Positions 1-9,658 are shown, counted from the first letter of the stretch. The stretch is 64,000 bases of DNA from Eutreptiella sp. 'Long Island Sound 2002' (GCA_964036045.1 OZ038397.1:27025346-27089345); one strand, 5' to 3'. Numbers and translations: made by a program. The notes: a model not told the origin generated them from the letters alone.

Positions 1-446
1 ATGGCCACGTCAGCCCAGAAGGACGCCTTAGACGCCCAGGAGTCGCCGCCGCTACCCGGGCCGTGGACGGTCACCACATCGAGGGCCATGGCCCTGCCCG
101 GCACGATGTCCACGATATCTCGAACTTCCTCCGCGGCGAACATGTCCGCCCGAAGGGCAATCAAGAGCCCGCCGCGCACTGCTGCCGCCGACGCCGCCTG
201 GGCATCCACCCCTGGGTACGCATGATACCCGTGGTGACGCCACTGGTTCTCCGAGTGCACCACACCTTGAGGGTCCTGCAGGCCGGTCTCCTGGAATAGG
301 CCCAGGATGGCACCCTCGGCCTTCATGATGCCCGCCGCCACCGCTTCACCGTCGAGCATACCTGGGGCCACCGGTACGCCGTCCCCCCGCATCGAGCCCT
401 GGACGTTCCAGGACACCGCCGCTCGGGTGTCGCAGGCGGGGCCCCT
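1..446 (-). CDS. LINE ORF2, EEP (AP-endonuclease-like) domain, partial
   Basis: The frame is open for 148 codons from 446 to the window edge and is in phase with the ORF that ends at the UGA at 449-447. It reads VSWNVQG near 407, then ILGLFQET near 310-290, and later a GGLLIALRADM segment near 150-120. These match the beta-strand and metal-binding signatures at the start of the exonuclease/endonuclease/phosphatase fold (WN.QG, then a QE pair, then a GG..I strand). In LINEs this domain nicks the target DNA to prime reverse transcription. The rest of the domain and the RT are outside the window. The alternative, a separate host EEP gene, is less likely because the frame is continuous with the LINE ORF2 across one stop codon. 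Confidence 0.7.
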
Positions 447-3400
447 TCATGGCTGCACGTGTGGATCGGGGCCCCCCGCCGGATCCGGATTACTGGACGG
501 AGGGGGGCCACCAGCAGGTTCAGGGGGACCACCCGCACCCGGCGCGGGCGGCCAGCGAGGTGGCCCCTGTCCACGTGGGCCTCCTCCCGAGGCGGTCGTC
601 GCCCGCTGAGACCCGGCAGATGCGGCGGGCTCCCCCTCTGCCCGTCCGCCGGATGCACTTGCCGCCGTACTCCCCGTAGAAGTCGGTGCCCCACGCCGTG
701 CTGCAGACCCAATCGCTCCAGATCGTGCCGCTGACGGCGACGCCCCGCGCTCCGCCGCAGGGCGGGCACCCGTGGGCAGCGTGAGCGCTCTGGACCCCGC
801 CTGGGCCGACGCGAAAGGCCCTGCCTGGCCCCCCGGCATAACGCCAGCCAGCATGGCCAGCCCCTGGTCCCGTTGCGCCGGATCAGTCGCATGGTCCCGC
901 TGGGTGTGGTCCAGCAGGTCCTTGGGGTGGAGGTGGGTAGGCCGGCAGTGCGTGCCAGCTTTCCATGTGCAGTGACCAGCCCCATCCAGCCGAGACCAGG
1001 GGCAGACGTTGATTGTCTTTGTCCCACGCTGCTCCGTGGCCAAATCACCACCGAAGTGCTGCAGCACGTACCGAATGTTGGCATAGCCGCCATACTGAGG
1101 CGGCTGGCCCCTCTTGGGCGGCGGCTTGGGCGCCGCTTTCGGGGCCTGCCTCGCCGCCGCGGCCGGGGGTGCCGCAGGCCGTATCGGTGGCACGCTTGGG
1201 GGTTGCGGCAGGTGCAGCATTCCCCCCACGGGAAACTGCTCCTCCAACCAGCGGCGCCACGCGTCGGCGAACTTCTCCCGGTCGCCCTCGACCTTCCACC
1301 TGGACGTGGAGAACGCCCGGAGCCACGGCCCCATGTTCTCCGCCACGACCAGGCGGAGGGCATCTCCTCTGCTCTGCCGGCGGAAGCGTGTCGCGGCCGC
1401 GCCTGCCACGGTCCCTTGGAGGTACAGCGCCTCACCCCCGTCGCCACTCAGTGCACTAAGGTGCAGGGCCTCCAGGTCGGCGGGGCGGACCGTGAGCACC
1501 GTGCCCTCTCCGTGATCGTACAGGCGCAGCGCCGAGGAGTGGGGCTCCAACGCCGCCACAACCCAGCACCACGCTCGCGACGCGCTATGCAGCAGTGCCA
1601 GCGAGGCTGCCGGCCTGTTGCTGGAGGACTGCGCTGCCGGGGCCCTGGGGAGGGCCGCCACGTGACCCTGCAGCGCCCTGCACATGCCAGCTGCATGCTC
1701 AGCCTGCCACATGTTGCTCGGGGCTATGGGCCAGACGTCCTGCCCCTGGATCACCGGCGGCCGCGTGACCTCCACGAAGACCGCCGGCGCCGGCGGGATG
1801 TCCTCGGCCGTGCACCTGTGCGCCCTGCGCACCGGCCCCAGCTCACTGAGGCGCTCCCGGAACACCCGGTAGCAGGCCGGGCCCCTGGACTGCTGCCTCC
1901 TGAGCCGGCACGCGGTGACTACGACCCACTCCAGTCCCCCTGTCTCCACCCGAACACAGGCCCAATACTCCGCCCCCTCCAACACCACCAGCCGCCCCAT
2001 ATCCGCCATGCCCACCGTATGGGTGGAAGGCACGCTCTCCACCCTCAGCCACCGCTTGGCGCTTTCTTCCCACGGCTGGGGGGCATGCATCCGCTGCTGC
2101 TGCATCGCGTCCTGCACGTGCTGCAGGGACACCGTCGCCAGCATGGACATCCCCCCGTCGGCCGCCGCCGCCATACACAGCAGGGCATGTTGCATGCGCG
2201 CCCCGGGCAGCCCCACGTTGTGCGGGACGTCCGCCAGGTCCAAGGGCGTGTGGGGCGCCGGCAGGGCATCCAATACCGCTGCAGGCAGCTCCCCCAGGGA
2301 CGGCAGACGCGCGATGGGCCCCATGTCCCTGTTGAGGACCACCGCCGCCACCCACCGCCTGTCCAGCGCGGACAGAAGGTTGCCCGGCCTCGGCACCCTG
2401 AGGAGGGTACCGACGGCGGACATGAGGGCGCATACGCCACAGTCCTTGGTGTTGCCGGCCGGCTGCTGCACCTGTGCCGCCCGGGCCTTCGCCAGCAGAT
2501 GCTCTGCACCCGGCCATCCCGCCCTCTGGCCCCTGGGTGCCATGCGCATCGTCCGGACCGCCATGTCCAACGTGTGCGGCCATTGGGGCGGGGCCCCCGA
2601 CACCACAGGCTGGCCCAGCGGGTCCACGGCCAACCGCATGTCAGAGGCCACGAGGTGGTGGGCCGTCCAGTGCCGCATGCCCGGCGTCTCCAACCGGTCG
2701 AGGTACACCGCTTCTGAGCCCCCCAGCTCGACGTACCTCGCAATGAGGAGGGCAGCCGGGGTTTGGTCGTGCCGCTGGCCTTCCCACCCCTCCCTCGGGA
2801 GCATCATGGCGTGGGGGGCCAGGCACTGCACCACGTCGGCTGCCAGCGCGACCACGTCGTCGCTGAGCTCCACCCCATGGTCCGCGGCCACCAGGAACTG
2901 GTGCCTGGGCTTGGAGTACAGGTGCTCCAGGGCGCTCCGCAGCTCAGCCGGCGGGGGAGAGGCGTCTCCGCAGCCCCGCAGCCATGGGAGTGCGCCCGGG
3001 AGATGCCGACCTGCTCCTCCTGACCAGACGGCGGCCTTAAGGACCGGCAGGTCCCGCCAGACAGCCCTAGCTACCTGATCGCGCCAGGGCTGTGGCTTGT
3101 TTGCCCCCCACTGGAGGACGGCCACCACAGCATGCGTGGTCAGGGGCTCTGCCGTGAGCTGCAACGCTGTCCCCCCATCGGTCTCGATCACCGTGCCCCG
3201 TGGGGCAGTGAAGACGTGGCCATCGGCCCCACGGACCGCCACCCATCCCCACAAGACCGTCACGGTCTCCCAGCTGGGGTGGTTGGTTCTCCTGGGCAGG
3301 ACCACCACCGGCGGGCACGGGCTGTTGGCGGCCCACATGCGCCATTCCACTCCCACCAGACGCTCGTGACCTGGGGGCCGGTACACCTGGGGCCACGCGT

Positions 3401-4286
3401 CCGGGAGCTGGCGATGGACGGCGGTCCACACATCAGCCCCGCCAGCCCGCGTGAACTGGAGTCCCTCCAGGATGTCCCCGTCCACAGGGCTGGGGAGGCG
3501 GGCGGTGCGAACTTCCAGCCCCTGGCCCAGGCGAAGCCCTGGCCCCTCTCGGTCTCCCAGCAGCGAGACCTCCGGGTCTGTGGCCGCAAGACGAGCCGCC
3601 ACCGTGGGGAGGTGCAGGGAGACAGTCCACGGCTGGACCGAGACGGGCTCGCGCGGGAGGTCAAGGCAGGCCGCCACAGCACTGCCATCCCTCGCCCAGC
3701 TGAGCGCCCTGTCCCACCACTGCGCCCACGCACCCGGCGCTGCCGGCAACGACCAGGACAGGTACGTCACAACCGCCTTAGCCCGCCACTCGCGAGGGTC
3801 CATGCCGGCGGGGTGTGTGTGCCACGTGCACACCCATCCCAGATTGGCTTCCTGGACGGCGACCACGTCCCTCCACGGGACCACCGGGAATGGAGTGAGC
3901 AGGGCCGCCATGCCACATGGCAACGCCACCGCCCACTCGGTCAGGCCCCCACTCTCTACCGCATACCCCACCACTGGGAGCCCTCCCCCTTGCGCCTTTA
4001 CCACCGCTTCCTGCAGCAACGTTCCGTGGCCCCGGCCGTGGTCCTGGCTGCGGTCCAGGCTGAGGGCCCCCACACGGGCCATGGCCTGGAGGATCAGGAG
4101 TAATTCCTGGGGTACTCCCCGCGGCACCGGCGGCTGGGGGTGGGCGAACCGGCAGGCATCTGCCCGCATGCACCACCCCTTGGCCCAGTGCCTGCAGGTT
4201 TCCACCTCCCCCGTCTTCGGCCCAGCCTTGTCCGCCACCCCCAGGCTCCCGTGGACCCACCTCACGCGCCTCCTTCGCCCCCACGA
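447..4286 (-). CDS. LINE ORF2 N-terminal part: CCCH finger and Ulp1-like cysteine protease
   Basis: The frame is open from 4286 to the UGA at 447-449. It has no ATG before the CCCH finger, so it probably continues an upstream reading frame rather than starting here. In order it shows: a CCCH finger with spacing C-x7-C-x5-C-x3-H near 4180-4120; an HTHP segment near 3820 that loosely resembles a JAB/MPN metal site (weak); and a Ulp1/C48-like triad, namely RHW near 2670, VDPLG near 2625, and a Q..G..KDCGVC segment near 2465-2424 in which the Cys of DCG would be the nucleophile. A Cys/His-rich stretch near 960-860 is followed by a Pro/Ala/Gly-rich tail up to the stop. C48 proteases cleave ubiquitin-like modifiers or polyproteins; here the role may be processing of the element's own polyprotein, which is inference. 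Long open frames on the opposite strand in this stretch are GC-driven shadows. Confidence 0.66.
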   Translation of the reverse strand, partial: SWGRRRRVRWVHGSLGVADKAGPKTGEVETCRHWAKGWCMRADACRFAHPQPPVPRGVPQELLLILQAMARVGALSLDRSQDHGRGHGTLLQEAVVKAQGGGLPVVGYAVESGGLTEWAVALPCGMAALLTPFPVVPWRDVVAVQEANLGWVCTWHTHPAGMDPREWRAKAVVTYLSWSLPAAPGAWAQWWDRALSWARDGSAVAACLDLPREPVSVQPWTVSLHLPTVAARLAATDPEVSLLGDREGPGLRLGQGLEVRTARLPSPVDGDILEGLQFTRAGGADVWTAVHRQLPDAWPQVYRPPGHERLVGVEWRMWAANSPCPPVVVLPRRTNHPSWETVTVLWGWVAVRGADGHVFTAPRGTVIETDGGTALQLTAEPLTTHAVVAVLQWGANKPQPWRDQVARAVWRDLPVLKAAVWSGGAGRHLPGALPWLRGCGDASPPPAELRSALEHLYSKPRHQFLVAADHGVELSDDVVALAADVVQCLAPHAMMLPREGWEGQRHDQTPAALLIARYVELGGSEAVYLDRLETPGMRHWTAHHLVASDMRLAVDPLGQPVVSGAPPQWPHTLDMAVRTMRMAPRGQRAGWPGAEHLLAKARAAQVQQPAGNTKDCGVCALMSAVGTLLRVPRPGNLLSALDRRWVAAVVLNRDMGPIARLPSLGELPAAVLDALPAPHTPLDLADVPHNVGLPGARMQHALLCMAAAADGGMSMLATVSLQHVQDAMQQQRMHAPQPWEESAKRWLRVESVPSTHTVGMADMGRLVVLEGAEYWACVRVETGGLEWVVVTACRLRRQQSRGPACYRVFRERLSELGPVRRAHRCTAEDIPPAPAVFVEVTRPPVIQGQDVWPIAPSNMWQAEHAAGMCRALQGHVAALPRAPAAQSSSNRPAASLALLHSASRAWCWVVAALEPHSSALRLYDHGEGTVLTVRPADLEALHLSALSGDGGEALYLQGTVAGAAATRFRRQSRGDALRLVVAENMGPWLRAFSTSRWKVEGDREKFADAWRRWLEEQFPVGGMLHLPQPPSVPPIRPAAPPAAAARQAPKAAPKPPPKRGQPPQYGGYANIRYVLQHFGGDLATEQRGTKTINVCPWSRLDGAGHCTWKAGTHCRPTHLHPKDLLDHTQRDHATDPAQRDQGLAMLAGVMPGGQAGPFASAQAGSRALTLPTGARPAAERGASPSAARSGAIGSAARRGAPTSTGSTAASASGGRAEGEPAASAGSQRATTASGGGPRGQGPPRWPPAPGAGGPPEPAGGPPPSSNPDPAGGPDPHVQP

Positions 4287-5420
4287 TCACCAGCTCCTCC
4301 TCCTGCTCCCCGGCGCCCTGTGCCTCTTCACCCTTGAACTCTGGCTCCTCGTCCCGCTCCATGGCGACTTGTTCCTCCTCACTCCTCCTGCGTTGGTCCT
4401 CCTCCTCCAGTGCCTCCGTCGTCGGCGGCGGGCCCGCAGCACCCGTGAACTTCGCCAGGGCCGCCGCCACAATGGCCTGCACGTCCACCTCCTCCCCGGC
4501 CACCTCCGGCTGATCCTGCTGCTGCTCCTCCCCCGTGGGTCACCGGGCCCGTACGCCTCTTCGTCCTCCACTTCCTCCGCCTCTTGCCCTTCCTCCGCCC
4601 CTTCTTCAGTCGCAACCACCGCCGGCGGCGTGTCCCGCCGCGGCGGGAAGGGCGCCAGAGGCCGCTCGTCAGCGCCTCCGCCCCTTGCCGCCTCTGCCGC
4701 GTCCAGCCGTGCCCGCAGGTTGTCGGGCGACCGGGCCCAGCTGGTGCCCGCATGGAGGTCCATGCTGTACGCCAGCCCCGCTGGACACGGCTCACCGGGT
4801 GCCACCTGGCGCCACTCCCGCCACTCCCACATCCAGTCCTCTACTCCTTCCCCCTTGGCACGTCCCCCACTGGGCTCCACAATCCCGCCGCCCTCCGCCG
4901 GTGTCTGCGCCTTCAGCAAACCCCGCCCCGCGTCCTGTCCCCCCGAAGAAACCGCCTCCGTCGGCGTCTCCTTGGCCACTTCCGTCCTCGGGGCGACAGC
5001 CGCGAGCGCCTGCGCTATCAGCTCGCCGGCGTCAGCCCCTTCCGGCGCGGCTCCACCACTCCCCGCGGCTGTCCGCCGGTACGCCTCCAGGGCCTGCGTG
5101 AGCAGCTCGCTGATGTCTCGCGGGCCAGCCACTGCCGCCTCCTGCGCCGCATCCCCCGCTCGTTCCCCCTCCGTAGGCCTCCCCATGGGGGCCGCGCCCT
5201 GCATCCCACGCGTCGGGGGCGGACCACCACCCGGCACCACCGGCTTAGGGCCCGTCGGCACCACGGGCGGGGCTTCGTGCGGCACGGCTGGGTCCTGCAT
5301 CTGGACCGTCCGCGGTGGTGACCCCGCCGCGGGAAACCCCAGCTGGGGCACCGCCAGGGGTGGCGCCAGCCGCAGGCGTCCCCATTCTCCTCGCGTCGCC
5401 CGGGGGCACGCCACGTGCCT
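4287..5420 (-). pseudogene. LINE ORF1 C-terminal part, frameshifted
   Basis: Two minus-strand frames together look like one coding region. From about 5400 to 4540 the protein-like frame is Ala/Gly/Pro-rich with short helical motifs (ISELLTQALEAY, ELIAQALAAVA) and an acidic stretch near 4610-4560. From about 4530 to 4268 the sense continues in another frame with a third similar motif (VQAIVAAALAKF) and an acidic EEE-rich tail, then passes into the ORF2 frame near 4270. The first shift falls in a GGAGGAGCAGCAGCAGG tract, a likely site of slippage or sequencing error. No family is recognised. Programmed frameshifting is possible, but simple decay is the easier explanation. Confidence 0.45.
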
Positions 5421-5429
5421 CCCCTTGCG

Positions 5430-6170
5430 ACACTCCCTGCTGCTGGGCGCCCCGCCCCGGCTCAGGCGCCGGTACCGGTACCGGCACCGGCATTGTGTGC
5501 TGAGGCGGCTGTTAGTGCTGCTGGGGCAGGGGATGAGGGTACTCCACATGCTGGTGCGGACGGTGATGGTGATGGTGATGGTGAAGGTGGATGGGGTGCT
5601 GTGGCACAGCCCCTTGCGACACCCCCTGCTGTTGGGCGCTCCGCCCCGACCCAGGCACCGGTACCGGTTCCGGCACCGGCATTGTGTGCTGAGGCGGTCG
5701 TGGGTGCTGCTGGGGCAGGGGATGTGGGTACTCCACATGCTGGTGCAGACGATGATGGTGATGGTGATGGTGAAGGTGGACTGGGTGCTGTGGCACAGCC
5801 CCTTGCGACACCCCCTGCTGCTGGGCGCTCCGCCCCGGCTCAGGCACCGGTACCGGTTCTGGCACCGGCATTGTGTGCTGAGGCGGCTGTTAGTGCTGCT
5901 GGGGCAGGGGATGCGGGTACTCCACTTGCTGGTGCGGAAGGTGATGGTGATGGTGATGGTGAAAGTGGATGGGGTGCTGTGGCACAGCCCCTTGCGACAC
6001 CCCCTGCTGCTGGGCGCTGCGCCCCGGCCCAGGCACTGGTACCGGTTCCGGCACCGGCATTGTGTGCTGAGGCGGTCGTGGGTGCTGCAGGGGCAGGGGA
6101 TGCGGGTACTCCACATGCTGGTGCGGACGGTGATGGTGATGGTGATGGTGTAGGTGGACGGGGTGCTGTG
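5430..6170. repeat. 189-bp tandem repeat in LINE ORF1
   Basis: The anchor GTGGCACAGCC recurs at about 5601, 5790, 5979 and 6168, an exact spacing of 189 bp (63 codons). The unit carries GGTGAT runs (His codons on the minus strand) and an alternating GGTACCGG/GGCACCGG tract. Because 189 is divisible by three, all frames on both strands stay open through several units, which produces long spurious plus-strand frames. Units alternate between two variants at one site: one carries a TAA in the ORF1 frame and the other reads through as Pro-Arg. Confidence 0.85.
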
Positions 6171-6774
6171 GCACAGCCGCTAGTTGGTGGTGATGGTGAA
6201 GATGGACGGGGGGCTGTGGCACAGCCGCCGGGTGTAGGTGTTGGTGTGGGAAGTGATGCTGCATCATGGGGAACCCGACGGGGTGATGAAGCAGGTGATG
6301 GAGATGGAGTTGGTGGTGGTGGTGAGCCCCAAAGGGCGGGATGGGCATGGGCCTGAGGCCTGGGGGCGGCGGCATCGGAAACGCACCCGGCGCCGCATAC
6401 CCCGGCTGCCCCGCCGACCCCACTGGGGGCCGCCCGCGCTGCGCGTCCTCGAGCTGCCCGAGATCTTGTACACATCGGAGTAGTCGGTTGAGTAGGTGCA
6501 CCCCGAACGGCACCGTGCCCGCTGCGAACCGCGCCTGAACGTCGGGCGCGTTGTACGGGTGGGGATCGCGGGCCAACATCTGCCGCAAGCAGAAGTCGAC
6601 GAAGTGGTCCCATCCGTTGTCCCTGGCCGGACGGTCCGCTTCCACTCGCGCCTGGAACGCCGCATACGTGTGCGGCCCGTATCTGACGAGATCAGACACT
6701 GTGTCTACCAGGCGCCGGGCACGTCGCCGGAAGGCTGGCAACTCCGCGGGATTGGTGGGGACAGATAGCGACAT
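5890..6774 (-). CDS. LINE ORF1 N-terminal part, His/Pro-rich protein
   Basis: The start at 6774 is a true ATG. The first 115 or so residues look like a folded, mostly helical domain with many Arg and Leu (for example LVDTVSDLVRYGPHTYAAF). The rest is Pro/Gln/His-rich, with runs of four to seven His in LHHHHHHH-type blocks. The frame stops at a TAA at 5892-5890, inside a 189-bp tandem repeat; the same frame reopens after it for a further 126 codons until the next stop near 5512. LINE ORF1 products are normally RNA-binding chaperones. No RRM or zinc knuckle is visible here, so the assignment rests on position. Confidence 0.5.
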   Translation of the reverse strand: MSLSVPTNPAELPAFRRRARRLVDTVSDLVRYGPHTYAAFQARVEADRPARDNGWDHFVDFCLRQMLARDPHPYNAPDVQARFAAGTVPFGVHLLNRLLRCVQDLGQLEDAQRGRPPVGSAGQPGYAAPGAFPMPPPPGLRPMPIPPFGAHHHHQLHLHHLLHHPVGFPMMQHHFPHQHLHPAAVPQPPVHLHHHHQLAAVPQHPVHLHHHHHHHRPHQHVEYPHPLPLQHPRPPQHTMPVPEPVPVPGPGRSAQQQGVSQGAVPQHPIHFHHHHHHHLPHQQVEYPHPLPQQH

Positions 6775-6779
6775 TTAGC

Positions 6780-7690
6780 TAACGAAGGCTGTGTGAGCTA
6801 AGGACATGGGAGAACGGGTGGACTCTGTGGCCCGTCCCGCCTGCCGCTGGCTTATTGTTGCACGACACTTCGCACGACACAGTTGCGCACCCCCCTTGCG
6901 CGCCCCTCTTCCCTTCCGTGTCCCTTTGCCCCCGGTTGCGCCCGTTAGGTGTGCCCCTTGGCCCAACCCGGTTGTTGGCGGGCTTGTTTCCAGGCAGGGT
7001 TGGGGGGGGGGGGGGGCGCCCGACGCTGGCTCTGGTCCCTCCCTCCGGGAGTTTCCCCACGGGGGGGCCGATGCATGCACTTCCCGTCAGGGTGTAACTC
7101 TGTTGTACGGGCGGTCCATTTGTACCCGCTCCGTACAAATGGACCTGCGTCGTAACCAGGTACGTCGGCCCTTCCCCACACCGGGGTTGGGTACACTGTG
7201 GGTCTCTGGGGAGTCCTTGCGGGATAGGCGCGTCTCTTGCCTACCCCGATTGACGGTGTGCCCTACCCGCAGCCCCTCACAGGACACGAACCGCAGTACG
7301 TGCCGTGGGGAGTGCTCTTGGTCAGGCCCATTGCCCACCCCCCCAGGCCGGTGCCACCTCGGGCCGCTGGCCATCGGTCCCGGGCGTAACCCACCTTATT
7401 GCTTGCGCTCAGATGGGGCCGATACGGACACCGGGGGGGGGCCCAGACCCCAGAGGTCGGGTACCTCACCAGCGTCTTTCGCGGGCTCTTGTCACCCCGC
7501 CCCCCCCCCGTTCTTTGCGGTGTTGTTCCTTGCCTCCTTGCTTTCGTCCCCAGGGGCGTCCCCCTGTCCCGCGCCCCTTGCCGTGCTCCCTGTCTCCCGC
7601 CATGTCCCGTCTGCCCCTGCTGTCTGCCCCTGCTCTGACGTGTTGCTGTCCTGTGTTGTTGTTTTTTTTTTTTTTGGTCTGTCCTCTGTC
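6780..7690. other. Region upstream of LINE ORF1, no gene seen
   Basis: GC-rich sequence with a run of 14 G at about 7002-7015 and a perfect hairpin at 7113-7145. Frames are open on both strands, but their composition follows the G/C runs and no domain is recognisable. It is probably the 5' untranslated region of the LINE or adjacent repeat sequence. Confidence 0.4.
7113..7145. other. Perfect 13-bp inverted repeat with 7-base loop
   Basis: The arms GGTCCATTTGTAC and GTACAAATGGACC flank a CCGCTCC loop. The arms pair perfectly, which stands out in this G/C-run-rich stretch. It could be an RNA stem-loop in the LINE 5' region or a protein-binding palindrome. Confidence 0.75.
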
Positions 7691-8900
7691 CCCCCCATGC
7701 CCCCTCGCTGTCTCCTCGCCGTCCTCGCCCTTTTTGTGGGTGGGTGGAGGAGTAGGGGGCGGGGGGGGGGGGGCGTCCTCGCTGTCCGCCCTATTGCGCA
7801 AGCACGTCGTAAGCACGGCGCAGGCACGAGGCGCGGCACTTGTCCCTCCGCTGGGGGGGGGGGCTTGCCGTGTGGCTCCCTTCGTTACCCTACCCTTCCT
7901 GCGGTTGCACCCCCGGTGGTCCCCCCGTTGGGGCTTGCACGGCGCGTGCTCGCTTTGGGCACGGTCGTGTGGTTCGTCCCACACTCTCGTTCCACTGCCT
8001 CCCCACCCTGCCGCGGTGTCCTCGGGGGGGGGTCCGCTTCTCGCCACCGTCATCCCCCATGTCCCCTCGCCTTCCCCTCGCTGCCCTCGCCCCTTTCCTT
8101 GGTGGGTGTGGGAGTTGGGGTGGGGAGGGGGGGGCGCCCTCGCTGCCCTTCCTCCGGCGTAAGCACGTCGCAGGCACGGCGCTGGCACGAGGCGCGGCAC
8201 TTGTCCTTCTGCTGGGGAGTGGGGCACGCCGCGTGGCCCCCGTTATCGCCCTCCCCACTCTGCGTTCGCTCCCCCGGTGCCCCCCCCGCTGGGGCCTGCA
8301 CGGCGCTTGCTTCCCTTGGGCACGGTCGTGTGGTCCGTCCCGCACCCTCTCCCCGCTGCCTCCCCACCTTGCCGCTTTGTCCTCGGGAGGGGGGGCCGCT
8401 GTCCGCCCCTCCCTTCCTGCATCCCCCACCCTTGGGGGGGCGGAGGCGTGTGGGGGGGGGGGGGCTTGTCGTTTTCCCTTCGTTGCTCTCATGTCGCAGG
8501 CACGAGGCGCGGCATCTGTCCCTCTGCAGGGGGGGGGGCATGCCTCGCGGCTCCCGTCGTCGCCCTTTCTACCCTGCGCTCGCACCCCCGGTGGTCCCCC
8601 CGCCGGGGCCTGCACGGCGCGTGCTCTCTTCGGGCATGGTCGTGTGGTTCGTCCCGCACCCTCCTACCGCTGCCTCCCCACCCTGCCGCGTTGCCCTCGA
8701 GGGGGGGGGTCGCCTTTTGCCCCCCCCCCTACCCGCATTCCCCGCCTTCGGGGGGGCGGGGGTGGGTGGGGGGGGGAGGGGCGCCCTTGTCGTCTCCCCT
8801 CCATTGCACGCACGTCGCAGGCATGACGTAGGCACGACACAATCACGGGGTGAGGCACTTGGCTGCTGCGGGGGGGGGGGGGTTCCCTTTGGGCCTTCCC
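7690..8900. repeat. GC-rich tandem monomers of about 320-360 bp
   Basis: A block with the core CAGGCACGAGGCGCGGCA starts near 7803, 8163, 8489 and, more diverged, 8810, giving spacings of about 360, 326 and 321 bp. Each of the first three is followed by a second shared block (GGGCACGGTCGTGTGG near 7957, 8318 and 8634), then a CTGCCTCCCCACC block and a G-run. That makes three full units and one partial unit. The array lies directly 5' of the minus-strand LINE, where some LINEs, such as mouse L1, carry promoter monomers; that role is inference. Long open frames here reflect composition only. Confidence 0.72.
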
Positions 8901-9464
8901 GCCCTTCTCCATGGTATAGGCCCAGCACCCCAGGATCACCAGCCGCTGTTGCCCCTCGACGGAAGTCGCCACGTCTCCGCATGGTGCTCAGTGTCCCGTG
9001 CCTGCTCCCTCCTGTGCCCATACTTACTGGAGGAGGTACGTACCCGGGTGGAAACGGAAGATGAGGAAGTGCGAGCAACGGGGAGGACTTACCGTACGCC
9101 TCGAAGGCTTCTTGCGCCATCCGCCGCCCTGGTCGAAGGGAGGGCCCCTGTTTCGGCACCCAACAGCCCGGGGGGGGCCGACTGCCCATCCTCTCCCTGG
9201 TGCCTGTGTATCCACTTCCGAGCGGCCTGATACCGGTGCCGTGGTATGAGTCCGCTGGAAGTGGCGGCTACAAAGCGGCCGGGCGCTCTCGTTCCCCGGG
9301 CCTCTGCCACCCCCGAGCGCGATGGAGGCCCCTGAGGTCCTATGGCAGAGACGCGGGGAGACGGACGGGGGATTCATTTGTGGCATCCCCTGGCCACCTA
9401 GTTAATCAGTTCAGCACAATCTACGCCGCAGGGGGCCCACCGGTTGGCGCCGCTGGTGCCCGTC

Positions 9465-9468
<4 letters not shown>

Positions 9469-9520
<52 letters not shown>
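9469..9520. repeat. (TA)n array
   Basis: A pure TA dinucleotide array of about 52 bp that ends exactly where the 128-bp terminal inverted repeat of the next element begins. Confidence 0.95.
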
Positions 9521-9525
<5 letters not shown>

Positions 9526-9648
9526 ATCCGAGGCAGTGTACCTACCAGGGTGTAGGGTAGAAGGAGGGGTCGGGTGGGGGTGTAGGGGACCCCCCCCCTA
9601 TTTTGAGGGTGGGGAATCCGTTTTTGAGGGTTAGAGAGGGATTTGGGA
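9521..9648 (+). repeat. Left terminal inverted repeat (128 bp)
   Basis: It begins GGCATATCCGAGGCAG and ends near GGATTTGGGA. It matches the reverse complement of 15939-16066 with essentially one substitution apart from possible C-run length differences. Confidence 0.9.
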
Positions 9649-9658
9649 CACTCTTCTC

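Larger units (their letters stand above)
1..9060 (-). mobile_element. Non-LTR retrotransposon (LINE), 5' portion, decayed
   Basis: Read on the minus strand, the window starts inside a LINE whose 3' half (reverse transcriptase and any RNase H) lies beyond position 1. From 5' to 3' it has a GC-rich upstream region with tandem monomers, an ORF1 opening at an ATG at 6774, a CCCH zinc finger near 4180, a Ulp1-type protease near 2650-2430 and an EEP (AP-endonuclease-like) domain from 446 to the window edge. An EEP endonuclease upstream of an RT is the classic LINE layout. Cysteine proteases of the Ulp1 or OTU type are known in some algal LINEs such as the Dualen/RandI group. The copy has at least two frame changes in the ORF1 part (near 4530 and 4270), in-frame stops in a tandem-repeat tract, and one in-frame UGA, so it is probably not active. 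The 5' boundary (about 9060) is a guess, and no target-site duplication can be checked. Confidence 0.72.

Noticed and set aside
873-2717. A 614-codon plus-strand frame
   Set aside because: Antisense to the ORF2 frame that carries the CCCH and Ulp1-like motifs; composition is Arg/Pro/His-rich without a domain.
3451-6153. A 900-codon open frame on the plus strand
   Set aside because: It lies opposite the LINE ORFs, has no ATG at its start and no domain, and is kept open by high GC and the 189-bp repeat.
6806-9064. Long plus-strand frame across the GC-rich monomers
   Set aside because: Cys/Pro/Gly-rich text produced by C and G runs and tandem repeats; no conserved domain, and frames are equally open on the other strand.
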